A model generated the notes under the pieces. That model saw only the letters and a program-made list of their open reading frames with translations. It was not told the origin of the DNA and ran no database searches. 64,000 nucleotides of DNA, taken from Streptomyces sp. NBC_01381 (GTDB lineage: Bacteria > Actinomycetota > Actinomycetes > Streptomycetales > Streptomycetaceae). Below are positions 31,600 to 40,206 of the stretch, piece by piece (the first letter of the stretch is position 1; the number at the start of each line of letters is the position of its first letter). The position numbers were made by a program, and so were the translations under genes. The stretch covers positions 1,178,001-1,242,000 of the forward strand of contig NZ_JAPEPI010000002.1 of NCBI RefSeq assembly GCF_026340305.1, written 5' to 3'.

Positions 31600-34239
31600 A
31601 TGACGGCGACAACGACCGACGATCTCGCGGGACTGCTGCTGCGCCGTCGGCGGAGTGTGTACGTTCCCGAAGGCGCCGGACGGTCCGCCGTGACCGACGC
31701 CGCTGTCGTCGTCCTCGAAGCCGAACTCGCCGACCGCGGGCACCTGTTGACCGCCCCGCTGCGCCGCGCGCTGACCGCGCTGTCCGCCGGCGACCTCGCG
31801 GCCACCGGGCGGGGGCTGCTCGCCGATGTCGACGCGCTGATGGGCTCCGACCGCCACCATGCCCCGCTGCTGCGGCGGTTCCCCGACGAGATCCCCTACC
31901 AGCACGCGTACGACCGCTTCACCGCGACCGTCCTCGCGCATCTCGCGGCCCAGCCGCACCAGCCCTGCATGAACTGCGCGGGCACCAAGGCCCGGGTGCG
32001 CGCGCTCGCGCCCTGCGCGCATCTGCTGTGCGACGACTGCCACCCGAAGATGGTGGACTGGGGCTGCTGCGAGGAGTGCTGCGTCTGGTACGGCTGCCCG
32101 ATCTGCGAGCAGCGTTACGAGACGGACGGGCCCACCGATCCCTGGATCGACACCGGGGCAGAGCTTGGCGGCGACGGTGGCGAGATCCTGCGCGCGTTGC
32201 GTCTTGGTGCGCCGGGCGACGCCGCCGCCGAGCTCGCCGCGCTGCTCGCCCGCCGTACGCCCCTCGACCCCCAGGACCACGACGACCTGGTCCTGCTCCT
32301 CGGACACCTGGTCCTGCTCCTCGGACACCTGGACCCGGCCGACGCAGCCGACTGGCTCCCGGCCGCCATCCCGCTGCGCGAGAGCAAGGCACTCGCCCTC
32401 GCGCCGCTGCTCGACCTCCCCGATGTGCGGCCGCTGGTGGCGCGGTACGCCGACACCGCCACCGATGTGCTGCGCGTACTCGTCGTACGTTCCGGAGGCG
32501 ACCCCGACCTGCTCGAACTGCCGCGTCTGCGGGGGCTTTCGCGGCCCGTACGACGTGAACTCCTCGCCCTGCTCGACCGGTTCGACTTCCGGCGCCTGGC
32601 CGAGGACATGGCCCGCAATCCGCAGGCCTGGAAGCGGGTCGGTGAAATCCTGCACCCCTTCGAGCAGGCCCACCGGCACGCGCGCGTGGCGCTCGCCTTC
32701 GCGGTCCTGCGCGGGACCCGCATCGGCGACGGCGCGCTCGGCGAGACACTGCTCGCCGAGGCCGCCCGGCACGAGGACGTCCGGCTCGAAGGCGACCGGC
32801 TGCGCGTCGTCACCTGGCAGGGGCGCGTCGAGGAGGCGCTCGGCCGCTGGGACACCGAGGCCGCCGCCGGACTCCTTCGTGAGCGCCCGGGTGAACTCCT
32901 GCGCCGCCTCGACCTGTTGCTGGCCCGGTCGGGCTCGGCGACGCTTCCGGACGCGGTGGGCGAGGCGCTCGCCGATGCCCTGCCGCGCACGGCTCCCGGG
33001 CCGCTGCTCGGCGCGTACGGGCGGATGAAGGTCCGTTCCGTGCCGGGGCACCGCCGCGTCTTCTTCCCGCGCGGGCGGATCACCAAGGCGTACGCGGTCG
33101 AGGACCACCGGCCGCCGCTGCCCGCCCGGGTGGCGGGCCGGGCCGGTGAGCTGATCGAGGCGGAGGCTGTGCGGCGGCTGACGGTGCGCGAGGGGGAGCG
33201 GTACGACGTGGCCGTCCTGGACGCCTCGCTCGCCGACCTGCCGGTGCCGTTCGCCGAGCGCGCCTCCGCTGCCTCGCTGGTCGCGGTGCCACGCGGCAGC
33301 TCGCTGCCCATGCCGAAGGACAGCGAGACCGTGCGGCTCTTCCTGCACTGGCTGCAGCCCAAGGGGCTGCGCGTCGACCTCGACCTGTCCGTCGCGCTCT
33401 ACGACGACCTGTGGCGCTTCGTCGGTCTCTGCGACTACACGCAGCTGGAGTACGCGGGCGGCGCCGCCCGGCACTCCGGGGACCTGACCTCGGCGCCGGC
33501 CCCGCACGGCGCCACCGAGTACCTGGACCTGGATCTGCCGCGGTTGGCGGGCACGGGGGTGCGGTTCGTGGTGCCCGCGGTCCTCTCGTACAACGACGTG
33601 CCCTTCGACGAACTCCCGGACGCCTTCGCGGGGTTCATGGCGGTGGAGGGCGCCGGGGGTGTGGGGGCCAAGGGACGGGCCCTCTATGACCCGCGCACCG
33701 TCCGCCAGCGCTTCGACCTCGCGGGCGACGCGACGCTGCGGGTGCCGATGATCGTCGACCTGCGGACGCGGCACGCGTGGTGGGCCGACGTCACCCTCGC
33801 CACCACCGGCGGCAACCACGACGTGTGGCGGTACAAGCGGCAGCTCGGGCGCATCGGCAACGACCTGCTCGATACGTTCAAGCCGCGGGGCCGGGCCACC
33901 CTGTGGGACCTGGCCTGCTGGACGGCGGCAGCGCGCACCGACGGCGACGTGTACGTACGCGGCCGCGGTCACGTCCTGTGGGGCTACCGCCGCGCCGATG
34001 ACGAGCCGCGCGCCGACTTCGCGCTGCGCATCCGCGACGGCTGGGAGCCGGACGCGCTGTGTGCCGAGCCGGAGCTGACCGGCCGCCGTGCCCTTCTCGC
34101 GCTTCTGCACGGTGAGTTGGCGGGCGCGGAGGACGCCGCGTCCGGCACGGTGTACCGCCTCTACCCGGGGCCGGTCGACGCCGCGCCGCTGGAGCGGATC
34201 ACGGCGGGGGACCTGGCAGGGTGGCTGGAGCCCGCCTGA
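31600..34239 (+). CDS. RING-finger-containing bacterial protein (MXAN_6230/SCO0854-type)
   Basis: A large soluble protein of 879 residues. At residues 115-165 a Cys/His cluster reads CMNC, LLCDDC, GCCEECC and CPICEQRY, the cross-braced C/H pattern of a RING domain, rare in bacteria. The rest is helical and repeat-like in the middle and ends in a beta-rich part (MIVDLRTRHAWWADVTL, GDVYVRGRGHVLWGYRR). This matches a family I know by the name above; its function is unknown. RING domains in eukaryotes act in ubiquitin transfer, but no ubiquitin-like gene is seen here. ATG 31600 is chosen; an upstream in-frame stretch adds atypical sequence. Confidence 0.78.
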   Translation: MTATTTDDLAGLLLRRRRSVYVPEGAGRSAVTDAAVVVLEAELADRGHLLTAPLRRALTALSAGDLAATGRGLLADVDALMGSDRHHAPLLRRFPDEIPYQHAYDRFTATVLAHLAAQPHQPCMNCAGTKARVRALAPCAHLLCDDCHPKMVDWGCCEECCVWYGCPICEQRYETDGPTDPWIDTGAELGGDGGEILRALRLGAPGDAAAELAALLARRTPLDPQDHDDLVLLLGHLVLLLGHLDPADAADWLPAAIPLRESKALALAPLLDLPDVRPLVARYADTATDVLRVLVVRSGGDPDLLELPRLRGLSRPVRRELLALLDRFDFRRLAEDMARNPQAWKRVGEILHPFEQAHRHARVALAFAVLRGTRIGDGALGETLLAEAARHEDVRLEGDRLRVVTWQGRVEEALGRWDTEAAAGLLRERPGELLRRLDLLLARSGSATLPDAVGEALADALPRTAPGPLLGAYGRMKVRSVPGHRRVFFPRGRITKAYAVEDHRPPLPARVAGRAGELIEAEAVRRLTVREGERYDVAVLDASLADLPVPFAERASAASLVAVPRGSSLPMPKDSETVRLFLHWLQPKGLRVDLDLSVALYDDLWRFVGLCDYTQLEYAGGAARHSGDLTSAPAPHGATEYLDLDLPRLAGTGVRFVVPAVLSYNDVPFDELPDAFAGFMAVEGAGGVGAKGRALYDPRTVRQRFDLAGDATLRVPMIVDLRTRHAWWADVTLATTGGNHDVWRYKRQLGRIGNDLLDTFKPRGRATLWDLACWTAAARTDGDVYVRGRGHVLWGYRRADDEPRADFALRIRDGWEPDALCAEPELTGRRALLALLHGELAGAEDAASGTVYRLYPGPVDAAPLERITAGDLAGWLEPA
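32287..32328 (+). repeat. 21-bp tandem duplication inside the RING-protein gene
   Basis: Two identical adjacent copies of 21 bases encode the doubled peptide LVLLLGH LVLLLGH. The change keeps the reading frame and looks recent because the copies are identical. Confidence 0.85.
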
Positions 34240-34346
34240 TCGGTGGCTGGAGCACGCCCAGTGATCGACAGGGTGTCGCTTCCCGACCGCTCGGGTCGAC
34301 GCAGCGTCCATTGCTTGTACGAGGCACGCAGGCGCATGCTGCCGAG

Positions 34347-35537
34347 GTGCGAGCGAACCCCGTAGCTTCCTCAGTCTCCCGCCGGTCCCTGCTGCGCGCC
34401 CTTGGCGGTGGTGCCGCGATCGGTGCGCTCGCGGGGTGCGGTGTGCCGGCCGCGTACATCGGCCCCGGTGAGCGGGGAGCGCCCGACCGGTCGCGGCAGG
34501 ACATGAAGCTGTCCTTCGCCAACTGGCCGCTCTACATCGACACCGACGACGATGACGCGGCGAAGCGGCCCACGCTCGACGCCTTCGAGAAGCGGACCGG
34601 CATCGACGTCCGCTACACGGAGGAGATCAACGACAACGACGAGTTCTTCGGCAAGATCAGCCCGTCCCTGATGAACCATCAGGAAACGGGCCGGGATCTC
34701 ATCGTCATCAGCGACTGGATGTGCGCCCGTTTCGTGCGCCTGGGATGGGTCCAGGCGATGGACCGGAGCAAGCAGCCGAACGTCACCAAGTACCTTGACC
34801 CGCTGCTGCGTTCACCCAGCTTCGACCCGGGCCGCAAGCACACGGTGCCCTGGCAGTCCGGCATCACCGGCATCGCGTACAACAAGCGCAAGGTCGGCCG
34901 CGAGATCAAGCATGTCTCCGACCTGTGGGCCGACGACCTCAAGGGCAAGGTCACGCTGCTCTCCGGGCTCGACGAGTCGTTCGCGCTCCTGATGCAGGGC
35001 GACGGCGTCGACATCACGAAGTGGCAGGCCGACGACTTCCACCGCGTGTGCGACAAGGTGGAGAAGCTGGTGGCGGCGAAGCACATCCGCCGGTTCACCG
35101 GCAACGACTACATCAAGGACCTCTCCAGCGGCGACGTCCTGGCCTGCCAGGCCTACAGCGGCGACGTGATCCAGCTCCAGGCGGACGACCCGGACATCGA
35201 GTTCGTCGTCCCCGAGGAGGGCGCGGAGCTGTGGGCGGAGTCCCTGATGATCCCCAACCTGGCGAGCCACAAGCGGAACGCGGAGCGGCTCGTCGACTAC
35301 TACTACGACCCAGAGGTGGCGGCGGAGCTGGCTGCCTGGGTCAACTACGTCTGCCCGGTCCCGGCCGCGCGCGACATCCTCGCCTCGTCCAAGGACAAGG
35401 AAGTGGCGGCCCTCGCCGAGGACCCGCTGATCTTCCCGGACGACGCGATGCGCAAGCGGCTCGCGATCGCGCGGGACATCACGTCGGAGGAGCGGACGGA
35501 GTTCGCAAAGCGGTGGAACGCGATCGCCGGTCTTTAG
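34347..35537 (+). CDS. PotD-like polyamine-binding lipoprotein (orphan)
   Basis: Periplasmic-type binding protein for spermidine or putrescine, about 396 residues from GTG 34347; the start is uncertain because an in-frame extension reaches back to 34221. A twin-arginine-like SRRSLLRALGGGAAIGALAGC ends in a lipobox. The PotD fold is seen in LSFANWPLYIDTDD, IDVRYTEEINDNDEFFGKI, VPWQSGITGIAYN and FTGNDYIKDLSSGDVLACQAYSGD. No permease or ATPase gene lies beside it, so it may serve the PotABC importer at 46584-49473, whose own binding protein is a close paralogue. Confidence 0.86.
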   Translation: MRANPVASSVSRRSLLRALGGGAAIGALAGCGVPAAYIGPGERGAPDRSRQDMKLSFANWPLYIDTDDDDAAKRPTLDAFEKRTGIDVRYTEEINDNDEFFGKISPSLMNHQETGRDLIVISDWMCARFVRLGWVQAMDRSKQPNVTKYLDPLLRSPSFDPGRKHTVPWQSGITGIAYNKRKVGREIKHVSDLWADDLKGKVTLLSGLDESFALLMQGDGVDITKWQADDFHRVCDKVEKLVAAKHIRRFTGNDYIKDLSSGDVLACQAYSGDVIQLQADDPDIEFVVPEEGAELWAESLMIPNLASHKRNAERLVDYYYDPEVAAELAAWVNYVCPVPAARDILASSKDKEVAALAEDPLIFPDDAMRKRLAIARDITSEERTEFAKRWNAIAGL

Positions 35538-35571
35538 CTCCCTTTGAACACTCGAGAGCCTCGTTCCGTTT

Positions 35572-35614
35572 CATGGGTAACTGCCTCGCAGTCAAGGGGC
35601 AGTTGATGCCCATG
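35572..35614 (+). terminator. imperfect hairpin after the PotD-like gene
   Basis: Two stacked stems, 35572-35577 with 35609-35614 (6 bp) and 35579-35585 with 35598-35604 (7 bp), lie between the PotD-like gene and the CHRD-like gene. It is a terminator, or a structured leader for the downstream gene. Confidence 0.5.
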
Positions 35615-35708
35615 TGGCGTTCGGTGGCTCGCTCGGGCATCGCCAGGAATTCCGTACGACATGCGGCCTTCCCTTCCTCTCGGGGGCCGCGGAAATGGAA
35701 CGAACGTG

Positions 35709-36521
35709 ATGCCCAAGCGGACCGGTCTTCTCGCGGCGCTCGCCGCTCTGCCCGTCGCCCTCCTCACCGTGGCCGTCTCGTCCCCGGTGTTCGCGGCGGA
35801 CACCCCGGCCTACCAGCTCGACCTGGAGCAGCTGAACGGCTCCGGCTCCAAGGGAACGGCCCTCCTGAGCCTGCGCGGCAATGAGCTGACCGTGTGGATC
35901 AAGTCCGAGGGCATGGTGCCCGGCCAGCCCTCGGCACAGCACCTGCACGGATCCACCGACGGGCACGACTTCCAGTGCCCGGACGACGGCGACGACACCA
36001 ACGGCGACGGCATCCTCGACAACACGGAGGCCACCGTCCACTACGGCGACATCAACATCTCGCTGACCCTCTCCGGGGGCACCGACGCCGGCAGCGGCCT
36101 CGCCGTGGACCGGATGCCGGTGGCCGACGCGGAGGGCAAGGTCCGCTACAAGCGGACCATCACCGTCGGGCAGGACGTGGTGGACCACATCAAGGACCTG
36201 CACATCGTGCAGCACGGCGTCGACCGCAACGACAACGGCAAGTACGACTTCGAGGGCGCGGGCAAGAGCGAACTGGACCCGAAGCTTCCGCAGGAGGCCA
36301 CCGCTCCGACCAACTGCGGTGTGGTCGAGGGCGCGGCAGTCGGATCTGTACCCGTCGGCGGGGTCGAGACCGGGGGCGGCGCGGAGGGAGGCGTGTCCCC
36401 GGGTGCCGTGATCGGTACCGCGGGCGCGGCGGCGGTGACGGCCGCAGGGGCGCTCGTTCTCGCGTGGCGGCGGATGACGGCCGTTGCCCCGGCGGTCGTG
36501 AAGACCGGGGATGCCGCGTGA
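35709..36521 (+). CDS. secreted CHRD-like protein with C-terminal membrane anchor
   Basis: A 270-residue exported protein. The signal peptide ends SSPVFA; a beta-rich domain with His-Gly features (SAQHLHGSTDGHDFQCPDD, DLHIVQHGVDRNDNGKYD) resembles the CHRD/superoxide-dismutase-like fold. A Gly/Val linker, one membrane segment (GAAAVTAAGALVLAWRR) and a short tail follow. The anchor looks like a sortase substrate end but no LPXTG-type motif is visible before it. The gene overlaps a class F sortase gene by four bases (GTGA), so the two probably work together. Confidence 0.75.
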   Translation: MPKRTGLLAALAALPVALLTVAVSSPVFAADTPAYQLDLEQLNGSGSKGTALLSLRGNELTVWIKSEGMVPGQPSAQHLHGSTDGHDFQCPDDGDDTNGDGILDNTEATVHYGDINISLTLSGGTDAGSGLAVDRMPVADAEGKVRYKRTITVGQDVVDHIKDLHIVQHGVDRNDNGKYDFEGAGKSELDPKLPQEATAPTNCGVVEGAAVGSVPVGGVETGGGAEGGVSPGAVIGTAGAAAVTAAGALVLAWRRMTAVAPAVVKTGDAA

Positions 36522-37198
36522 GGCGCCCGGTCCGCAGGGTGTGGGCCAGTGTCCGGCATGCCTCCGCCGCCGCGGTCGCCGCCGTCGCGGCGGCCCTGGT
36601 GCTCACCGCATGCGCGGGCCAGGACACGGCTGCCTCGCAGGCGCCGCCGCCGGCCCGGAGCGCGGAGCGGGGCGGCACGGCGGAGAGCCGGACACCGGCG
36701 ACGGGGTCGGAGTCGGAGTCGGGCGGCCGGGCGACCACGGCCCTGGACCGGTCGGTGCCACAGAGGGTCGCCATCCCCTCCCTGGGCGTGTCCAGCGAGC
36801 TGGAGACGCTGGGGCAGAACGGGAAAGGGGCGATGACGACACCGAAGAACCCAGATCTGGCGGGCTGGTACGAACCGGGCCCCACCCCCGGCTCCCGGGG
36901 CCCGGCGGTGATCGCCGGACACGTGACCTGGAACGGTGCGGACGCGGTCTTCAAGAAGCTGAAGACGATGAGAGCCGGAGACACCGTCGAGGTGACACGC
37001 CAGGACGGGAAGACGGCCACCTTCACGGTGGACCGTGTCGAGGAGTACCCGAAGAAGGAATTCCCCACCCTGGACGTGTACAAGAACATCGACCACGCGG
37101 GGCTCCGCCTGATCACCTGCGGCGGTGAGTTCGACGCGGACCGGAACTACTACCCGAACAATGTCACGGTGTTCGCGAGCATGACGGATGTCGCCTAG
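36518..37198 (+). CDS. class F sortase
   Basis: A 226-residue cell-surface transpeptidase of the actinobacterial class F. The N-terminus has a hydrophobic export segment that also contains a lipobox-like LVLTAC, followed by a Ser/Thr/Gly linker. The catalytic domain shows VAIPSLGVSSELE, the catalytic His in VIAGHVTW, the catalytic Cys in LRLITCGG and a late Arg in FDADRNYYPNNVTVF. GTG 36518 overlaps the stop of the CHRD-like gene. Class F sortase substrates are poorly defined; its neighbour is the natural candidate. Confidence 0.88.
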   Translation: MRRPVRRVWASVRHASAAAVAAVAAALVLTACAGQDTAASQAPPPARSAERGGTAESRTPATGSESESGGRATTALDRSVPQRVAIPSLGVSSELETLGQNGKGAMTTPKNPDLAGWYEPGPTPGSRGPAVIAGHVTWNGADAVFKKLKTMRAGDTVEVTRQDGKTATFTVDRVEEYPKKEFPTLDVYKNIDHAGLRLITCGGEFDADRNYYPNNVTVFASMTDVA

Positions 37199-37237
37199 GG
37201 CCTGGGAAGGTGTTCTCGCGGTGCAGTCCTCCTTGCG

Positions 37238-37702
37238 TCAGCGGCGTCGGCTCAGGGCCTTGCGAGCGTCCTCGGCCGCGTACGTGATGTTCAGCCGCCA
37301 GGTCGCCAGTTTGTCCTGCACCTTCGATGCGACCTTGCGCCACTTGAACCACGGCGGCAGGTCCCGGAACGGTACGTAGTCGAGGGTGTCGTCGACCGCG
37401 GTCTCGGCGAGGCCGCCGTGACCCTCCGCGCGCAGCGCGGCGTACAGCTCTGGGGTGAGTTCGCCGTTGACCCGGGCCGCCGTGCCGGCCGCGGTGTACG
37501 CGAATCCTCGCTGACCGCGGTCCGGCAGCCGCATCGCCTTGAGGATGCGTGGTGAGGCCTCGGCCAGCGGGCAGTTGAAGGCCAGTCCGATGGCTGCCGT
37601 ACCGAGACCGCTCTCGCAGCGTTCGTACGCCGCGTCCCACTCGGCGGGGTCATCGAAAAGCAACAGGCTTACGTCGCCCTGCCAGTCCCACACGGACGCC
37701 AC
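37238..37702 (-). CDS. predicted immunity protein, copy 1
   Basis: A 154-residue cytosolic protein, 465 bases including stop, equal in length to its neighbour at 37718. The two share long stretches, for example DDPAEWDAAYER, ASPRILKAMRLPD, and QRGFAYTAAGTAAR. They lie directly downstream of an Rhs toxin tip on the same strand, the standard place for immunity genes. It diverges most from its copy at the C-terminus and in FVPFRQLPPWFK versus YVPFRDLPPWFK. The family is unknown to me. Confidence 0.68.
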   Translation of the reverse strand: MASVWDWQGDVSLLLFDDPAEWDAAYERCESGLGTAAIGLAFNCPLAEASPRILKAMRLPDRGQRGFAYTAAGTAARVNGELTPELYAALRAEGHGGLAETAVDDTLDYVPFRDLPPWFKWRKVASKVQDKLATWRLNITYAAEDARKALSRRR

Positions 37703-37717
37703 AGACGATCCCTTCCG

Positions 37718-38182
37718 TCAGCGTCGTCGACGCAGCGCCTTCCAGGCGTCAGTGACTGCGTCCTCGGATCGCAGCCGCCAGCCCTCCACCTTGTTCCGCA
37801 CCCTTGTCATGATTTTCCGGCGCTTGAACCACGGCGGCAGTTGCCGGAACGGCACAAAGGTCAGGGTGTCCCTGATGGCGTGCTCGGCGAAACCGCCGGG
37901 ACCCTCCGTGCGCAGCGCGGCGTAGAGCTCTGGTGTCAGCTCGCCATTGATCCGCGCCGCGGTGCCCGCTGCGGTGTACGCGAACCCCCGCTGATGGGGG
38001 TCCGGCAACCGCATCGCCTTGAGGATGCGTGGTGAGGCCTCCTCCAGGGGACAGTTGAAGGCCAGTCCGATCACCGCCGTGCCGAGGCGCTCCTCGCCGC
38101 GCTCGTAGGCCGCGTCCCACTCGGCGGGGTCGTCGATGCCCAGCAGGCCTTCGCCGCTCTGCCAGTTCCATTCGGACGCCAT
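37718..38182 (-). CDS. predicted immunity protein, copy 2
   Basis: Paralogue of the 37238 gene, 154 residues, nearest to the Rhs fragment (28 bases downstream of it). Shared blocks with copy 1 include GLAFNCPLEEASPRILKAM and NGELTPELYAALR. The tandem spacing of 480 bases indicates a direct duplication. Being next to the toxin, this copy is the likelier cognate immunity protein and copy 1 the diverging one. Confidence 0.68.
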   Translation of the reverse strand: MASEWNWQSGEGLLGIDDPAEWDAAYERGEERLGTAVIGLAFNCPLEEASPRILKAMRLPDPHQRGFAYTAAGTAARINGELTPELYAALRTEGPGGFAEHAIRDTLTFVPFRQLPPWFKRRKIMTRVRNKVEGWRLRSEDAVTDAWKALRRRR

Positions 38183-38210
38183 GACCGGTACTTCCTGCTT
38201 CCTGCGTACG

Positions 38211-38990
38211 TCACCCGTCGCACTTCGGCGGCGGGAGCACCTTCTGCTTCTTCTTGTTGTTGATCATTTTGGCCCTCACCAGCTTGGTCAGAGTGTTCTC
38301 CTTGACGATCTTGCCGTTCTTGTCGGTCTTGTACTCGTGCCGGTCGAGAACCACGATCTCGTTGTTCACGTGGTCCACGCCGACGCGCCGGAAGTCGTCC
38401 GGGTTGTTGCCCTCGCCGCGGACGATGGACCGGTCAAGCGCGGCCTGGCCGTTCGCGGGGGCGCGGCCGATCTCGCCCTTGGCCGACGACTGGCTGCCCG
38501 AACCGTGCTTGTCGTACGACGAGTCGTCATAGATGAGGATCGGCTCGTCGCCCTCAAGGCCGAGCGGGTCGCTCCAGCGCAGCGGGTTGTCGACGTACGC
38601 GTGGTGGTTCGGGGCGGGGGTGAGGCCCAGTGGGTCGGGGGAGAGGTAGCTCGCGGTGTCCGGGTCGTAGTAGCGGGACAGGTTGTAGTGCAGGCCTGTT
38701 GCCGGGTCGCGGTACTGGCCGGGGAAGGACAGCGGGCACAGGCCGTCGTCGGTGCCGGCCAGGGGCCTGCCCCACAGGCTGGTGGCGGAGCGCCAGGCGA
38801 TCGCGCCGTCGTCGCCGACGAGTTCGCTGGGGGTGCCGACCAGGTCGGTGACGATCGCGTAGAACTGCCTGCTGACCTCGTCCGGGTCCGCGGTGCGCCA
38901 CCGGCTGCGCATCTGGGCCGCCGCACGGTGGGTGCCCGGCTCCCAGTCCCAGGTGAAGCGGATCTCCCCTGTGCACACATGAACGTACAA
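38211..38990 (-). pseudogene. Rhs-family C-terminal fragment with toxin tip
   Basis: Only the end of an Rhs polymorphic toxin is present, 260 codons instead of the usual thousand or more. The Rhs core end is clear: TDLVGTPSELVGDDG, FPGQYRDPATGLHYNLSRYY, SYLSPDPLGL and the delimiter WSDPLGLEG. Then comes a variable tip of about 110 residues (RAPANGQAALDRSIVRGE, RRVGVDHVNNEIVVLDRHEY, ending in a Lys-rich stretch), a putative nuclease-type toxin I cannot assign. No secretion signal or long repeat part precedes it; upstream lies the HxlR gene. It is either a displaced tip kept for recombination or a decaying remnant. Confidence 0.72.
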
Positions 38991-39099
38991 GGTCAGGACG
39001 TCCGGCGGAAAGCCGACGGTTCCATGGCCGTCCCGTTGCTGCGGCCCAGGTCAGCGCGGGGGCGGCCCTCCGGACGGCAGGCGCGCCGTGGCGTGTTGT

Positions 39100-39468
39100 C
39101 TACGCAGGCTCGCCGGACGCCCGGTCGGCGCGTTCCTGTGCCGCCATCACCTCGTCGCCGTGGTCGAAGGCCCATGCGCCGAAGGCCTCGACGGGGGTGA
39201 GCAACGTGTGGCCCAGGGCGGTGAGTTCGTACTCGACGCGGGGCGGGGACTCCGCGTACGACGTGCGGGAGACCAGGCCGTTGTACTCCAGGCGGCGCAG
39301 GGTCTCGGTGAGGATCTTGGGGCTGATGCCGCCGATGTGCGCGCGCAGGTCGCCGGGGCGGCGCGGGCCGTGCCGCAGGGCCCACAGGACCACGGCGTTC
39401 CAGGTGTTGGAGAGCAGATCGAAGGCGAGCCGGGCGCGGCAGTCGGCGAGCAGATCGTCGTTCGTCAC
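39100..39468 (-). CDS. HxlR-family winged-helix regulator
   Basis: A 122-residue MarR-like repressor. The HxlR signature is seen as FDLLSNTWNAVVLWALRHGPRRPGDL, then GGISPKILTETLRRLEYNGLV and YELTALGHTLLTPVEAFG. There is no Cys near the N-terminus except in DCRARL, which could sense redox or aldehyde stress as in HypR. It is divergent from a dinucleotide-binding oxidoreductase gene 78 bases away, which is its likely target. Confidence 0.87.
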   Translation of the reverse strand: MTNDDLLADCRARLAFDLLSNTWNAVVLWALRHGPRRPGDLRAHIGGISPKILTETLRRLEYNGLVSRTSYAESPPRVEYELTALGHTLLTPVEAFGAWAFDHGDEVMAAQERADRASGEPA

Positions 39469-39545
39469 GTACCGAATGGTGCCTGAGCGGCTTCCTACTG
39501 TCGTTCTGTGCCCCGAAGTTCGGGGCTCCAGGAGAGGGGATCGGC

Positions 39546-40190
39546 ATGCGGATAGGCATCATCGGTACGGGCAACATGGCGGACGCGCTCGGTGCTCAGT
39601 GGGTTCGGGCGGGGCACGACGTGGTGATCGGCGGGCGCGATGAGGGGCGGGCGGCGGCGCTCGCCGAGCGGATCGGGGCGGCGGGGCACGGGACGCCCCG
39701 CACGGCCGCCGAGTTCGGGGACGCGGTGCTGCTCGCCGTGCCCTATGAGGCGGGGGGCGGAATCGTTGGAGGGTTGCAAGAGGAGCTGCTCGGGCGGGTG
39801 TTGATCGACTGCTCCAATGCGGTGGGCCCGGGGTTCGTTCTGCTCACCGAGGGTGGTCCGGGGGCCGCCCGGCGGCTTGCCGACGCGGTGCCAGGGGCCC
39901 ATGTCGTCAAGGCGTTCAACCTCTGCCATGAGGGCGTGTGGCGGATGGAGCCGCCGGTCTTCGACGGCAGGGCGCTCGCGGTCCCGGTGTGCGGGGACGA
40001 CCAGGGGGCGCTGGATGTCGTACGGGAACTGGTGAAGGACATCGGCTGTGAGCCCTTCGCCGCCGGTGGGCTCGACCGGGCAGGGCTTGTGGAGGCGACG
40101 GCCGCGCTCCTGATCGGGCTGTGGGTGGGGGAGGGCGTGGACGCGCAGGCGATCGCGCCGCCGCTCGCGTACGCCACGGGCGGGCGGTGA
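39546..40190 (+). CDS. NADPH/F420-type dinucleotide-binding oxidoreductase
   Basis: A 214-residue Rossmann protein beginning MRIGIIGTGNMADALGAQW, followed by DAVLLAVPYEAGGGIV, VLIDCSNAVGPGF and GAHVVKAFNLCHEGV. It belongs to the NADPH-dependent F420 reductase-like group and may shuttle electrons between NADPH and coenzyme F420 or another small substrate. It is probably controlled by the divergent HxlR gene. ATG 39546 follows a purine-rich AGGAGAGGGGA. Confidence 0.82.
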   Translation: MRIGIIGTGNMADALGAQWVRAGHDVVIGGRDEGRAAALAERIGAAGHGTPRTAAEFGDAVLLAVPYEAGGGIVGGLQEELLGRVLIDCSNAVGPGFVLLTEGGPGAARRLADAVPGAHVVKAFNLCHEGVWRMEPPVFDGRALAVPVCGDDQGALDVVRELVKDIGCEPFAAGGLDRAGLVEATAALLIGLWVGEGVDAQAIAPPLAYATGGR

Positions 40191-40206
40191 CGCGGGCCCT
40201 TTGCCG

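Noticed and set aside
38211..38990. Complete toxin gene with its own start
   Set aside because: The first residues already belong to the Rhs core and no secretion or repeat part is present, so it is a fragment.
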